From Roseiarcus sp963822215 (GTDB taxonomy: Bacteria > Pseudomonadota > Alphaproteobacteria > Rhizobiales > Beijerinckiaceae), in the NCBI GenBank assembly GCA_963822215.1, contig CAWGGX010000007.1:372001-436000 (forward strand): DNA of 64,000 nucleotides, given 5' to 3'. Below the pieces are notes generated by a model. The model saw nothing but the letters and a program-made list of their open reading frames with translations, did not search any database and was not told where the DNA came from. Shown one piece after another: positions 50,893 to 61,883 of this stretch (within the stretch, counting starts at the first letter, position 1; each line of letters begins with the position of its first letter). The translations under genes and the position numbers were made by a program.

Positions 50893-51405
50893 TCAGACCG
50901 CCGGCGCGGGGACGCCGAGCGCGTTGCCGATCTCGGCGACCGTCGCCTTCTCAGCTTCGCTGACCTGCGTGCTGCCGAAACCGAGAAAGCCGCCTTCGGG
51001 CGCGGCTTCCGCGACCGCCTTGGCGACCCCGGCGAGCCAGGTCTTGAACGGGACGGCGTCCGCGCCGCCCTTGGCGTCGAGCACGGCCGCGAGGGCCTTG
51101 AGGGCGTCGACCGCCTTCGCTGCGACCTCGGCCGGCGTGTTCGCGCCGGCGATCGCGGCCTTGAAGCCGTCCTGGGCGGCGATGCGGCCCTCGGGCGTCT
51201 CGTAATCGTTCGCGACCGCCTTGACCAGGGCGTCCGCGTTCGGATCCGAGACGGCCGCGACCAGCGCCCGGGCGCTCGCCATGCTCTCCTTGATCATACC
51301 GATGATCCCGCTCGGGTCGGCGGCCGAGACGGCCATCGCGGCGACGAGAGGGCTTTGAAGCAGAAGTCTCCACTCGTCAGCGGTGAAATCGCTCTTGGTC
51401 GCCAT
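50893..51405 (-). CDS. Conserved helical protein of unknown function
   Basis: The 170-residue protein opens MATKSDFTADEWRLLLQSPLVAAMAVSAADPSG and is almost entirely helical and Ala-rich, with a C-terminal GGFLGFGSTQVSEAEKATVAEI. There is no signal peptide, membrane helix or catalytic motif. The opening F-T-A-x-E-W-x-x-L-x-x-x-P resembles small stress-type or tellurite-resistance-like helical proteins, but this is only an impression. It stands alone. Confidence 0.6.
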   Translation of the reverse strand: MATKSDFTADEWRLLLQSPLVAAMAVSAADPSGIIGMIKESMASARALVAAVSDPNADALVKAVANDYETPEGRIAAQDGFKAAIAGANTPAEVAAKAVDALKALAAVLDAKGGADAVPFKTWLAGVAKAVAEAAPEGGFLGFGSTQVSEAEKATVAEIGNALGVPAPAV

Positions 51406-51618
51406 CAGCGCCTCCCGTGCCTACCCCGGACGCAGGCCGCGCGACAAACTGAACGCCGAGCGTGACGGTTTCGCGGCGCTATGTCTCGCCACAGCGCTTT
51501 CCTCGAATTCGTACAGCGAGGTCGGGCCGGGCTCGTCAGACGCCAATTCAGAGGCTATTATTGTCAGTCATGTCAATCATGGGCGCGCAGCCTATCCGGG
51601 TTGGAGTTAACCAGAACG

Positions 51619-52221
51619 ATGGTCGGAGTCCGGCAGTTCGACGAACAGGCGGTTCTCGCCCAAGCGCTGGAGCTCTTCCGGCAGAAAGGCCTGCGCGCCA
51701 CCTCGATGCTGGACCTCGCCAAGGTGACTGGTGTTCAGCGCAACTCTCTCTACAACGCCTACGGCGACAAGGAGGCGCTTTTCCTGATGGCCTTCGAAAG
51801 CTATGCGGAGCGCCTGCTTCAGGCTGTGCGCAAGGCGTTTTCCAACCCTGATCCGGGCAGGGCCCTCGTGGCTTTTCTCGAGGTTGGGATCGTCAATATG
51901 GCGAACGGAGTTCCGCCGAGAGGGTGCCTGACAACGAAAACGGCGACGGAGCCGGATGTTCTCAACACCGCCGTGCAACACCGATTGCAGGCGCTTCTGA
52001 ACGAGATGGAGACGATCGCCACCACGTCCCTGTCGTCGGAACGTGCGCGCGAGCGGCTCGTCCTGGAGCCGGCGATCACTGCCCAGGTCGTTGTGACCTT
52101 TTCGAGGGGACTCGCGGTCATGGAACGCGTTCATCAGGACTGGGTTGGGCTGCGACGAGCCGCGAAGGCCCTAGTTCGTGTTCTGATCCGCGACGAAGCC
52201 CGGCGCGCGAGAACCAAATAG
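51619..52221 (+). CDS. TetR/AcrR-family transcriptional regulator
   Basis: The 200-residue protein has an N-terminal TetR helix-turn-helix (LAQALELFRQKGLRATSMLDLAKVTGVQRNSLYNAYGDKEALF) and a C-terminal ligand domain with PPRGCLTTKTATEP, as in AcrR-like repressors of the TetR_C_16 type. About 55 bases before the ATG, TGTCAGTCA and TGTCAATCA form a direct repeat that could be the operator. The MaoC-like gene follows 166 bp downstream in the same direction and is a likely co-regulated target. Confidence 0.88.
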   Translation: MVGVRQFDEQAVLAQALELFRQKGLRATSMLDLAKVTGVQRNSLYNAYGDKEALFLMAFESYAERLLQAVRKAFSNPDPGRALVAFLEVGIVNMANGVPPRGCLTTKTATEPDVLNTAVQHRLQALLNEMETIATTSLSSERARERLVLEPAITAQVVVTFSRGLAVMERVHQDWVGLRRAAKALVRVLIRDEARRARTK

Positions 52222-52387
52222 TGGGCGCTGCTCTTCCGCTGAGCGGCTCGCCAACTGGAGCAATTCATTCTTGACAGGGGCGCCAAGTTTGGCAATGCTG
52301 CCCAACATGATGCGACGCCCTGGACGCGGGGCTTTCGCGCGAAGGGCAACGGTGGCGATTTCAGCGGCAAGCGGAGGAGGCGATCCA

Positions 52388-52888
52388 ATGAGTTGGTCCG
52401 AATTCCCTACGCCCATTGGACAGCGCTATTTTGAAGACTACCACAAAGGAGCCGTATTCGAATATGGTCCGATATCGGTTAGCGAAGTCGAAATCATTGA
52501 TTTTGCGAAGCGATTCGATCCGCAGGTAATGCACGTCGATCCGCAGGCGGCATCCCGCGGGCCGTTCAAGGGACTGATTGCGAGTGGATGGCACACCATC
52601 GGTTTGATGATGCGGCTTTTCGCGGACAACTATATCTCTGCAGTGGCGAGCCTCGCCTCTCCGGGAGTGGACGAGGTTCGATGGTACAAACCCGTTCGGC
52701 CGGACGATGCGCTGCAACTCAGGGTGTCCATTCTTGAGACGAAGACCTCACGCTCCAAGCCCGATCGCGGGATGGTGCATTCGCTCCTCGAGGGGATCGA
52801 TCAGAATGGTGACACCGTCGCGAGCCTCAAGGCCATGAATTTGATCGGATTGAGAATGGCATCTCCTACGTCGCGCAGCGAGGCCTGA
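52388..52888 (+). CDS. MaoC-like (hot-dog) dehydratase
   Basis: The 166-residue protein has the MaoC/R-specific enoyl-hydratase fold: YFEDYHKGAVFEYGPISVSEVEIIDFAKRFDPQVMHVDPQAA contains the Asp/His hydratase motif (FDPQVMHVD). GLIASGWHTIGLMMRLF and VRWYKPVRPDD follow. It would hydrate a trans-enoyl thioester. A strong GGAGGAGG site precedes the ATG. It stands behind the TetR gene, which may control it. Confidence 0.87.
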   Translation: MSWSEFPTPIGQRYFEDYHKGAVFEYGPISVSEVEIIDFAKRFDPQVMHVDPQAASRGPFKGLIASGWHTIGLMMRLFADNYISAVASLASPGVDEVRWYKPVRPDDALQLRVSILETKTSRSKPDRGMVHSLLEGIDQNGDTVASLKAMNLIGLRMASPTSRSEA

Positions 52889-52968
52889 GCGCCGGGCCAG
52901 TCAACTCGTCGACATTTTGTCTCTTTTCTTGGCGCTTCGAGCAAGGCCGGCAGAAGGACGGTCTTGAC

Positions 52969-53526
52969 TTAAGCGGCCCGTCTGAGACGCACGTAGAGCG
53001 CGCCGGAGCCGCCGTGAGCGCGGCCGGCCTCCTCGAACCCGAGCACGATCGAGCGCAGGTCCGGCTCGCGCAGCCAGTGCGGCGTCAGGCGGCGCAGCAC
53101 ACCGCGCTCCTCGCCGAACATGGGCTCGCCGGGCGGGCCGCCCTTGCCGGTGACGACGATCACGAGCCTCGCCCCGCGCGCCTGCGAATAGCGCAGGAAG
53201 CCGCGCAGCGCCTGATGCGCCTCGGCCTGGTTCATGCCGTGCAGGTCGAGGGCCCCGTCGATCGCCCCGCGCCCACGGGCGAGCTCGCGCTTCAGCCGCC
53301 GCTCGATCGGCGCGAGCGGCGGCGGGCGCCCCTTGGCGGGCTTGCCGTCGGGGACAGGCGCCGCCGCGGCCCTCGGCGGCGGGGCAGGCGTCTCGGGCTG
53401 AACCGGCTTCGCGGCCGTCGGCAGGCTTGCGCCGCGGCGGCGCGAGACGCTTCGCGCGACCGCGGTCCAGAGCGCAATCTCCTCGTCGCTGAGGCGCCTC
53501 AGGCGCAGGGGCCAGTGCTCGTTCAC
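52969..53526 (-). CDS. Smr-domain protein (MutS2-type nuclease domain)
   Basis: The 185-residue protein has a disordered, Pro/Ala-rich linker (about 50-75) and a C-terminal Smr domain: GALDLHGMNQAEAHQALRGFL with the LDLHG motif, RLVIVVTGKGG and GGSGALYVRLRR. Smr domains cut DNA or RNA. Its ATG overlaps the mltA stop by 4 bases, so it is the third gene of a tim44-mltA-smr operon, an arrangement conserved in alphaproteobacteria. Confidence 0.9.
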   Translation of the reverse strand: MNEHWPLRLRRLSDEEIALWTAVARSVSRRRGASLPTAAKPVQPETPAPPPRAAAAPVPDGKPAKGRPPPLAPIERRLKRELARGRGAIDGALDLHGMNQAEAHQALRGFLRYSQARGARLVIVVTGKGGPPGEPMFGEERGVLRRLTPHWLREPDLRSIVLGFEEAGRAHGGSGALYVRLRRAA

Positions 53527-54635
53527 GGCTCGTCTCCGATGGGCAAGAGCACGGTGAAGGCGCCGCGATGGCGGATCGCGCCGGCGCGCGCGCCCGCCGC
53601 GTCGCCGCTGCCGAAGAATATGTCGGCGCGGGCCGGTCCGACAATCGCCGAGCCGGTGTCCTGAGCGATCATCAGGCGCCGGAAGGGCGTCGTCGCGTCG
53701 CTGTCCGACGGCAGATCGGCCTCGATCCAGAAGGGCAGGCCGTAGCTCCAGAGCGCCCGGTCGACGGCGATCGAGCGCAGCGGCGTCAGCGGAACGCCCG
53801 CCCCGGCGACCGGCCCGAGCGCGGGATCGAAGTCCGCGACGAGGCGGAAGAAGACGAACGAGCGGTTGCGCCGCATGAGTTCAAGGCCCGCTTGGCCCTC
53901 GCCGAGGCCCGCCGCGCTGAGCCACGCCTTGAGGCTTGCGAGCGACATCGCGGGCTCGGGGATGGCGCCGGCCTCGATCAGGATACGGCCGATCGACGTG
54001 TAGGGCAGGCCGTTGCGGCCGTCATAGGCGAGCCGCGCCCGGCCGCCGTCGGGAAAGGCGACCTGCGCCGAGCCCTGGACCTGGATCAAAAAGGCCTCGA
54101 CCGCATCCCGGACCCAGACCACCGGATTGCGGCCGGCGCGCTCGATCGTCTCCCGGTCGTCATAGGGGATGAGCGTTCCGTCGGCGCGCCGACGCGCCCC
54201 GGTCATGCCCGTGGGAAAGTTTTCCGGCGCCTCTCCTGGCCCGAAGGCGACGAGATCGGCCGGACGGCCGAGCAGGGGCCAACCGAACGCCGCCGTCTGG
54301 ACTCGAGAGCCGGCGACTGCGGGCTCGTAATAACCGGTCAGAAAGCCGTCGCCATCTGCTTCCGGGACGATCCGCCACGGGCGGAACCAGCGCGCAAAGA
54401 AGGCGCGCGCCTCGGACGCCGCGCCGACCGCCGCGGTGAGCGCGGCACGGGCTGCCGCTACGAGCGCCGCCGAGGGCGGCCTGGCCGCCCGCCCCTCCGG
54501 CTGACCGGCCGCGAGCGCGCGGGCGGAAATCGCAAAGCACCGGAAGGCTTGCAGCGCGTCGTCGTCGGCGAAGCCGGCCAGGCGGTCGAAGCCCCTGGGC
54601 TCGAGCCGGGGCCGTTGCGGCGCGCCCGCGCTCAA
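53523..54635 (-). CDS. mltA: Membrane-bound lytic murein transglycosylase A
   Basis: The protein is 370 residues from a TTG that overlaps the preceding stop by 4 bases (TTGA). The MltA double-psi barrel is shown by GDGFLTGYYEPAVAGS, DDRETIERAGRNPVVWVRD, EAFLIQVQGSAQVAFPDG, GLPYTSIGRILIEAG, SFVFFRL and the 3D-domain end RLMIAQDTGSAIVGPARADIFFG with the catalytic Asp. No signal peptide is visible at this start. Either a longer start with an export signal has been missed or the leader is poorly predicted. Confidence 0.85.
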   Translation of the reverse strand: MSAGAPQRPRLEPRGFDRLAGFADDDALQAFRCFAISARALAAGQPEGRAARPPSAALVAAARAALTAAVGAASEARAFFARWFRPWRIVPEADGDGFLTGYYEPAVAGSRVQTAAFGWPLLGRPADLVAFGPGEAPENFPTGMTGARRRADGTLIPYDDRETIERAGRNPVVWVRDAVEAFLIQVQGSAQVAFPDGGRARLAYDGRNGLPYTSIGRILIEAGAIPEPAMSLASLKAWLSAAGLGEGQAGLELMRRNRSFVFFRLVADFDPALGPVAGAGVPLTPLRSIAVDRALWSYGLPFWIEADLPSDSDATTPFRRLMIAQDTGSAIVGPARADIFFGSGDAAGARAGAIRHRGAFTVLLPIGDEP

Positions 54636-55324
54636 CGCTCCGACTGGGTCTCTGTCAGCCGCCAATTGGGATCCCGCGAGCGCACGTCGCGCACGAAGGT
54701 CCACAGGTCGAGATGGTCGGCCACCTCCGTCGCCGAACCGTCGACGACCGCGCCCGCCTTGTCGCGCGTCACCGAGGCGAGCTTGGTGGCGAAGCGGACG
54801 CCGACCTGGGCCGTCGTTCCAACAAGCCCAGCCGCGGCGATCTTGGCGCCGTCGATCGACACCACGGTCGTGGTCATCGTCTGCCCAGCCGCGGCGCGCG
54901 CCTGGATCGCCGCGTCGAAATTGGCGAAGGCCTCGGGCGTCATCAGGCTCTGTAGGGTCTGCCGGTCGCCGGCGGCGAACGCCTGGACGACCATCTCGTA
55001 GGCGGCGCGCGCGCCCGAGAGGAATAATGGCGGCGCAAAGGTCCCGTCGGCTGCGACGATCGCGTCGAGGCCGCTCCAGGCGTCGGGCTCAGCGAAGCCT
55101 TGCCAGCGGTCGGCGGGGGGGGCAGCCGCCATCGGGCCGGCCACCGCCGGCTCGGGCGGCGCGACCGTGGGCCCGACAGGGCCGGGCGCCCGGCGCAACG
55201 GCGCGAGGACACCGCCGGCCGGCGGCCGGCCGTCGTTCCGCGTCCCGAGCACCGACCGCAGCTTGTAGGCGACGAACAGGGCCACCAGGGCAAAGATGAC
55301 GGTCGGAAGGTCAATATCCGGCAT
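54632..55324 (-). CDS. Tim44-like domain protein
   Basis: The 230-residue protein has an N-terminal membrane helix (LPTVIFALVALFVAYKL), a Pro/Ala-rich linker and a C-terminal Tim44-like domain (AAYEMVVQAFAAGDRQTLQSLMTPEAFANF, VDGSATEVADHLDLWTFVRDVRSRDPNWRL). This family sits at the inner membrane facing the cytoplasm; its role in alphaproteobacteria is not settled. It is the first gene of the tim44-mltA-smr operon. Confidence 0.85.
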   Translation of the reverse strand: MPDIDLPTVIFALVALFVAYKLRSVLGTRNDGRPPAGGVLAPLRRAPGPVGPTVAPPEPAVAGPMAAAPPADRWQGFAEPDAWSGLDAIVAADGTFAPPLFLSGARAAYEMVVQAFAAGDRQTLQSLMTPEAFANFDAAIQARAAAGQTMTTTVVSIDGAKIAAAGLVGTTAQVGVRFATKLASVTRDKAGAVVDGSATEVADHLDLWTFVRDVRSRDPNWRLTETQSER

Positions 55325-55492
55325 CGGCGTTCCAGTCTCTATTTGCCCTGGTCTCGAGGGGGCTCGCCCGCGCTCCATACCTAGGCGCTGAACGGCGATT
55401 TGGCTAGGCTTCACGCCCGGGGCCTTGCGCGTTTGGCCCGGTTGGCTCCATGCGTCGCTTGGGGTCGAATGCCAGGAGCGGGACGAACAGGC

Positions 55493-56479
55493 GTGACGAT
55501 CGGGACTTCAGTCGGTGTGGCGGGCGCCGGCGCCTGGGGCGTGGCGCTCGCCAACGCCGCCGCCGCGGCGGGCTCGACGGTCGTGCTATGGGGCCGCAAC
55601 GCCGAGGCGATGGCGGCGCTGGACGCGACACGGCTCAGCGACAAGCTGCCGGGCGTGCGTCTGTCGGGGACCGTCGCGGCGACAGCCGACCTCGACCGGC
55701 TGGCCGGCTCGTCGGCAATCCTGGTCGCCACGCCCGCGCAGGCCACGCGCGAAGCCGCCGGGCGGCTGGCTCAGCTGCCCGGGGCGGCGCCGCTCGTGAC
55801 CTGCGCCAAGGGGATCGAGCGGGGCTCGCACGCCTTCATGACCGAGGTCCTGCGCGAGGCGGCGCCCGACCGCCCCGCCGCGATCCTGTCGGGGCCGTCC
55901 TTCGCTGCGGACGTCGCGGCCGGCCTGCCGACCGCAGTGACGCTCGCATGCGTCGACGAAACGCTCGCCCGTTCGCTCTGCCGGCTGCTGCACGGACCCA
56001 ACCTGCGACTTTACCACTCGACCGACGTCCGCGGCGTCGAGATCGGCGGCGCGGCCAAGAACGTGCTCGCGATCGCCTGCGGCGTCGCCGCCGGACGCGG
56101 CCTCGGCCCAAGCGCGTCGGCGGCTCTGGTCGCGCGCGGCTTTGCCGAACTGCGCCGGTTCGGCGACGCCTTTGGAGCGCGTAGCCAGACGCTGATGGGG
56201 CTCTCCGGGCTCGGCGATCTCGTGCTGACCTGCTCGTCGGCCCAGTCGCGCAACTTGGCCTTTGGCCTCGCGCTGGGCCGGGGCGCAAGCGTAACCGAGG
56301 CGCAGGCGGGGAGGCTCGCCGAGGGCGCCCTCACCGCCTTGGCGCTCACCGAAATGGCGCGCCAGCGCGGCGTCGACATGCCGATCGCCAATTGCGTCGA
56401 GGCGCTGATCGAGGGGTCGCTCGACGTGGCGGGGGCGGTCGGGGCGCTGCTCGGCCGGCCGCCAAGGGGCGAGGAATGA
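55493..56479 (+). CDS. gpsA: Glycerol-3-phosphate dehydrogenase [NAD(P)+]
   Basis: The 328-residue protein starts at GTG. It has the NAD site GVAGAGAWGVALANAAAAAGS, VTCAKGIERGSHAFMTEVL, LSGPSFAADVAAGLPTAV, the catalytic-Lys region EIGGAAKNVLAIACGVAAG and GLSGLGDLVLTCSSAQSRN. It makes sn-glycerol-3-phosphate for phospholipids. The order gpsA - yciI - EVE - acs seems ancestral, with the next small gene and an IS66 inserted between gpsA and yciI. Confidence 0.95.
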   Translation: MTIGTSVGVAGAGAWGVALANAAAAAGSTVVLWGRNAEAMAALDATRLSDKLPGVRLSGTVAATADLDRLAGSSAILVATPAQATREAAGRLAQLPGAAPLVTCAKGIERGSHAFMTEVLREAAPDRPAAILSGPSFAADVAAGLPTAVTLACVDETLARSLCRLLHGPNLRLYHSTDVRGVEIGGAAKNVLAIACGVAAGRGLGPSASAALVARGFAELRRFGDAFGARSQTLMGLSGLGDLVLTCSSAQSRNLAFGLALGRGASVTEAQAGRLAEGALTALALTEMARQRGVDMPIANCVEALIEGSLDVAGAVGALLGRPPRGEE

Positions 56480-56676
56480 TCGGGGCGGGGGCGTTCCGGC
56501 ACGGCGGACTGTGGCGTTTTGGCGCGCTGTCGCGCTTGAGGCCCGTGCTCGGTGCGTTCGGCTTCGACGCCGACCGCCTCAGTGGGGTCGCTCGCCCTCG
56601 GGCGAAGCGACAATTCCTCGCAAAACCACAAATTACGGCGTGCTATCTTCCGTATAGCAGAAACAGAGCCGGCCCC

Positions 56677-57333
56677 GTGCCCAATCCCGTCAACCCCGCT
56701 CGGCCGCTTGTCCGCCGCGACCGTTCGCCCGCCGCGCGCGATGCGGCGCGGCGAGCCGAGGCCCAGCGCGCGCGGCGGGTGGTGGACCTCATGAGCGGCG
56801 GCCCGTCGATGGCCGAGAGCGTGGCGCGCGAGGGCGTAAGCGAGCGCGGGATGCGCAAGTCCGTTCGCGCCCTCTTCGCCCGCCGCGGCATCGAGGCCGC
56901 CGACGGATTCATCGCCGTGCAGATCGACCGGCTCAAAGAGGCGCCGCGGAGGTCCTACGGCGCGATGTCGGAGACAAACCCCACGACGATCGTCCGGGCA
57001 GTCAAGATCGCGCCCGAGTTCGACCGGCGCTATGGCTTTGATGGCGCAGCGCGCGGAACCGAACCGCGCCGCAAGTCGCTGGAAACGCTCGATTCGGGAG
57101 CCGGAATGGCGCCGATCGGCTCGTCCCTCGCCGGGGAGGATCGGGGCGAGGCGGAGGACGGAACCGAGCGGCGCCGCAACCTCTTGAAAAGTCTCGTTTC
57201 GGGAGCCGGGATGGCGCCGGTCGGCTCGTCCCTCGACGAGGAGGATGGGGCGAGCCGGCGTCGGAGGCCGCCCTGCCCCCGGATTGGGGTTCCTTGCCGA
57301 CCTCTCCCCGCAGGGCGAGGAGGACGGAAGTAA
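56677..57333 (+). CDS. Small helix-turn-helix-like protein cut by IS66
   Basis: From the GTG at 56677 the protein has a basic start (RPLVRRDRSPAARDAARRAEAQRARR), then VVDLMSGGPSMAESVAREGVSERGMRKSVRALFARRG, which looks like a resolvase-type helix-turn-helix. A C-terminal part follows with two copies of a unit (RRKSLETLDSGAGMAPIGS and RRNLLKSLVSGAGMAPVGS). The frame then runs into the IS66 end, and its stop codon TAA (57331-57333) is provided by the IS. A third unit (RRNLLKRLISGA) survives beyond the IS at 58770. A palindromic TGCTAT/ATAGCA lies upstream at 56641. Confidence 0.6.
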   Translation: MPNPVNPARPLVRRDRSPAARDAARRAEAQRARRVVDLMSGGPSMAESVAREGVSERGMRKSVRALFARRGIEAADGFIAVQIDRLKEAPRRSYGAMSETNPTTIVRAVKIAPEFDRRYGFDGAARGTEPRRKSLETLDSGAGMAPIGSSLAGEDRGEAEDGTERRRNLLKSLVSGAGMAPVGSSLDEEDGASRRRRPPCPRIGVPCRPLPAGRGGRK

Positions 57334-58755
57334 CTCCCAAGCCCTTTACCCTGACGCGATCAAGGCGTGCATGATTTGATTTGGCGAGGCGGCGAGGGTT
57401 TGGAGGATGTTGGCGCCCTGTTTTCGGGCTGTCGAGACGACGGATCTGAGGCTGGCGAAGATTTTGGCGCCGTCGAGGGTTCGGAAACACCCCGAGATTT
57501 TCATTTTGACCTTCATCATTCGCAGGTCCTGCTCGGCCAGATTGTTGGTGAAGGGCACGTCGAAATTGCTCATGAACCGGAGCGTTTCGGTCTTGAAGGT
57601 CTTCAGCCTTTCGAGCAGATTTTGTCCTGGGCGTTGTTTGGGGCGTCCGCGCCCGGGAGATTTCGTCTCCAGCTTGGGCAATTGACGATGAAAGGCGAGG
57701 CCGAGCCGAACCGCGGCCCAATAGCGCTCGACGAACGCCGCGATCGTCTCGGGCGGGAGCGCCGAGGCGCCCGCCTCGCGCGCCCCATTGACGGCGGCGT
57801 TGGCGTCGAGGAGGACCGCGCGCATGAGTTCGGCCCAGGGCTCCTTCTCAAACTCTATGAGAGCTTGGAGTTCGCGCAGGATATGCGCGTTGCAGAAGGC
57901 GTGCTCGACCGTGTCCATCCCGCGATAGGGCAAGAAGTGGTCATGCACGACGACGCCGTCCCGCAAATCCGTGGGGATGTCGCCGCGCTTTTCGCCCGCG
58001 CGATAGAAAGTGAAGGCCAAACTCGACGTCGTGTGCAGCCAGTGCAGCTTGCCGGCGATCCGATAGCCCGTCTCATCGAGGCAGCGAACCTTGGCCTCGG
58101 CCACGCGTTCGCCGATGGCCTTGTAGACTTCGCCCAGTTCGCCCGCCTTCTTGCCCACCCAGGCGACGACGCTGGCCGGACAGATCAACGGCGCGCCGAA
58201 CAGATCGTTCAGCGCCTGCGCGACCCGATCCTCGGGGATGAGTTGATGGATGTTGAGATAAATCGCCGCCGCCTTGATACGCTCGCCATATTGGGTCGGC
58301 GAGACCACGCCATCGGGAAACTCGGCCTTCGTCACGCCCCGGCATTGCGCGCAATGATAGATCGAAGCCTGATGTTCCGTGACCAACAACGCACGCTCGG
58401 GAAGATCGAACACCTGGCGTTTCTCGACCCCAATCGCCGCCATCGGATCCAGAGACGAACCGCAATGGCCGCACGCGCAGGCCTCGTGCCGAACCACGGC
58501 GTCGGGATCGGCGACCTGACGCAACGTGCCGCCCTGATGGCCCTTCTGGCCCCCGCTCGGCTTGCCAGAGCGGCCGCGCCGGCTGCCCGCCACCCGCGGC
58601 TTCTTCTTCAACCCGTCGCTCGATGGCGGTTTCGAACTCGTCGAACTGTCCAGACCCAATCGACGACGAAGTTCGACAACCTCCGCCTGAAGCGCCAAAA
58701 CTTGGCGATTCAGCGAAGCGATAAGCTCCTCGACTTCCGCAGGAAGGGTCATCCC
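57330..58755 (-). mobile_element. IS66 copy 2, shortened left end but perfect target duplication
   Basis: The right terminal repeat is intact (complement of GGGCTTGGGAGTTAC, at 57330-57344). The left side ends at GGGATGACCC (58755), which corresponds to base 32605 of copy 1, so the first 104 bp with the left terminal repeat are missing. Nevertheless GGACGGAA flanks it directly on both sides (57322-57329 and 58756-58763). Flanking sequence rejoined across the site matches the tandem unit at about 57150, which confirms a single 8-bp duplication. Confidence 0.85.
57346..58752 (-). CDS. IS66-family transposase (copy 2)
   Basis: The 468-residue frame is intact and essentially identical to copy 1 (one visible change, G for S in GGQKGHQGG). 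Its ATG (58752) lies only three bases from the shortened left end, so it lacks its own promoter and ribosome-binding site and depends on outside transcription. It keeps the zinc-finger cysteines and the DDE core. Confidence 0.93.
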   Translation of the reverse strand: MTLPAEVEELIASLNRQVLALQAEVVELRRRLGLDSSTSSKPPSSDGLKKKPRVAGSRRGRSGKPSGGQKGHQGGTLRQVADPDAVVRHEACACGHCGSSLDPMAAIGVEKRQVFDLPERALLVTEHQASIYHCAQCRGVTKAEFPDGVVSPTQYGERIKAAAIYLNIHQLIPEDRVAQALNDLFGAPLICPASVVAWVGKKAGELGEVYKAIGERVAEAKVRCLDETGYRIAGKLHWLHTTSSLAFTFYRAGEKRGDIPTDLRDGVVVHDHFLPYRGMDTVEHAFCNAHILRELQALIEFEKEPWAELMRAVLLDANAAVNGAREAGASALPPETIAAFVERYWAAVRLGLAFHRQLPKLETKSPGRGRPKQRPGQNLLERLKTFKTETLRFMSNFDVPFTNNLAEQDLRMMKVKMKISGCFRTLDGAKIFASLRSVVSTARKQGANILQTLAASPNQIMHALIASG

Positions 58756-58944
58756 GGACGGAACCTAAATGCGCCGCAACCTCCTGAAAAGGCTCATTTC
58801 GGGAGCCGAAACTGCGCGGGTCGCGTCTCTCCCCTTTCGGAAGAGGGCCGCGGCGAGGCGTCGGGGTGGAGGCCAACCCGTACGGCACCGCTTGGCTTTG
58901 GCCGCGCCCTCGCGTAAGCCTTTCGGGTTCGCGGAGGTCCGAGC

Positions 58945-59235
58945 ATGCTCTTCATCGCCACCTGTGTCGACAAGCCTCAAAGCCTGGAGACGCGTCTGGC
59001 GAACCGTCCGGCGCATCTCGCCCATCTCAATGGGCTCGGGTCGAAGGTGAAGATCGGCGGCGCGATTCTCGCCGACGACCTCAAGACGCCGCTCGGCTCG
59101 GTGCTGATCTTTGAGGGCGAGAGCGAAGAGGAGGTCCGTGCGATCCTCGCCGAGGACCCTTACACGCGCGCCGGTCTGTTCGAGAGCGTGACGATAAGAC
59201 CGTGGCGTCAGGCGGTCGGCCAGACGCTCGTGTGA
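58945..59235 (+). CDS. YciI-family protein
   Basis: The 96-residue protein starts MLFIATCVDKPQSLETRLANRPAHLAHL and ends DPYTRAGLFESVTIRPWRQA, the ferredoxin-like YciI fold with a conserved His and an Asp (EDPYTRAGL). Its function is uncertain; some family members are dehydrochlorinases or fusion partners of regulators. It is followed by the EVE gene after 6 bp, so the two are co-transcribed. Confidence 0.85.
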   Translation: MLFIATCVDKPQSLETRLANRPAHLAHLNGLGSKVKIGGAILADDLKTPLGSVLIFEGESEEEVRAILAEDPYTRAGLFESVTIRPWRQAVGQTLV

Positions 59236-59241
59236 GGGAAA

Positions 59242-59655
59242 ATGGCGCACTGGCTGTTCAAGAGCGAGCCGTCGGCCTGGTCGTTGGACAAGCTTGCGGC
59301 CTGCGGCCCCGAGGGCACCGACTGGAGCGGCGTGCGCAACCATTCCGCCAAGCTCAACATGCAGGCGATGAAGCTCGGCGATCAGGGCTTCTTCTACCAT
59401 TCCAACGAGGGCAAGGCGATCGTCGGGATCGTCGAGGTCTGCAAGGCCTACCGGCCGGACCCGAGCGACGCGACGGGTAAGTTCGGCATGGTCGATATTC
59501 GCGCCGTGAAGCCCTTGCCCCATCCCGTGACGCTTGAAGCGGTGAAGGCGGAGAAGCGCCTCGCGGCGATGGCGCTCGTCACCAACTCGCGCCTGTCGGT
59601 CCAGCCGGTCACGGACAATGAATGGGGCCTGATCTGTGAGATGGGCGGGCTCTGA
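59242..59655 (+). CDS. EVE-domain protein
   Basis: The 137-residue protein has the EVE (PUA-like) features: MAHWLFKSEPSAWSLDKL, TDWSGVRNHSAKLNMQAMKLGDQGFFYHSNEGKAIVGIVEV and the later VTDNEWGLICEMGG. EVE domains bind modified bases in DNA or RNA. This one is the small housekeeping type often beside yciI, not part of a defence island. Confidence 0.88.
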   Translation: MAHWLFKSEPSAWSLDKLAACGPEGTDWSGVRNHSAKLNMQAMKLGDQGFFYHSNEGKAIVGIVEVCKAYRPDPSDATGKFGMVDIRAVKPLPHPVTLEAVKAEKRLAAMALVTNSRLSVQPVTDNEWGLICEMGGL

Positions 59656-59812
59656 GCGCCCGGCCGGCCCCCGAGGCCGCCGTACGGAAGAGCTAAGACC
59701 AAAGCATCAGCGCGACGATGCTTGTCGGGCCTGCCGGGCTTGGGCATAAGCTGACCGCAAGGCTTGCCGCCGCCGGTTGAGCCGGCGTGCAGGAATCTCG
59801 TGGGAGGAACTC

Positions 59813-61759
<1,947 letters not shown>

Positions 61760-61883
61760 GGTCGGTCGCGCCCGCTAACCTTCACCCGGCGGCCTTCAGC
61801 CGCCACCCTCTCCCGGTGGGAGAGAGGCGTCCCCTCGCCCCTCCGGGGGAAGAGCCTGCCCCCGGGCGAAGACCCGGGGGTGG

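Noticed and set aside
59242..59655. EVE-domain gene as a modified-base restriction component
   Set aside because: It is the short single-domain form in a yciI-acs context with no nuclease or McrBC genes.
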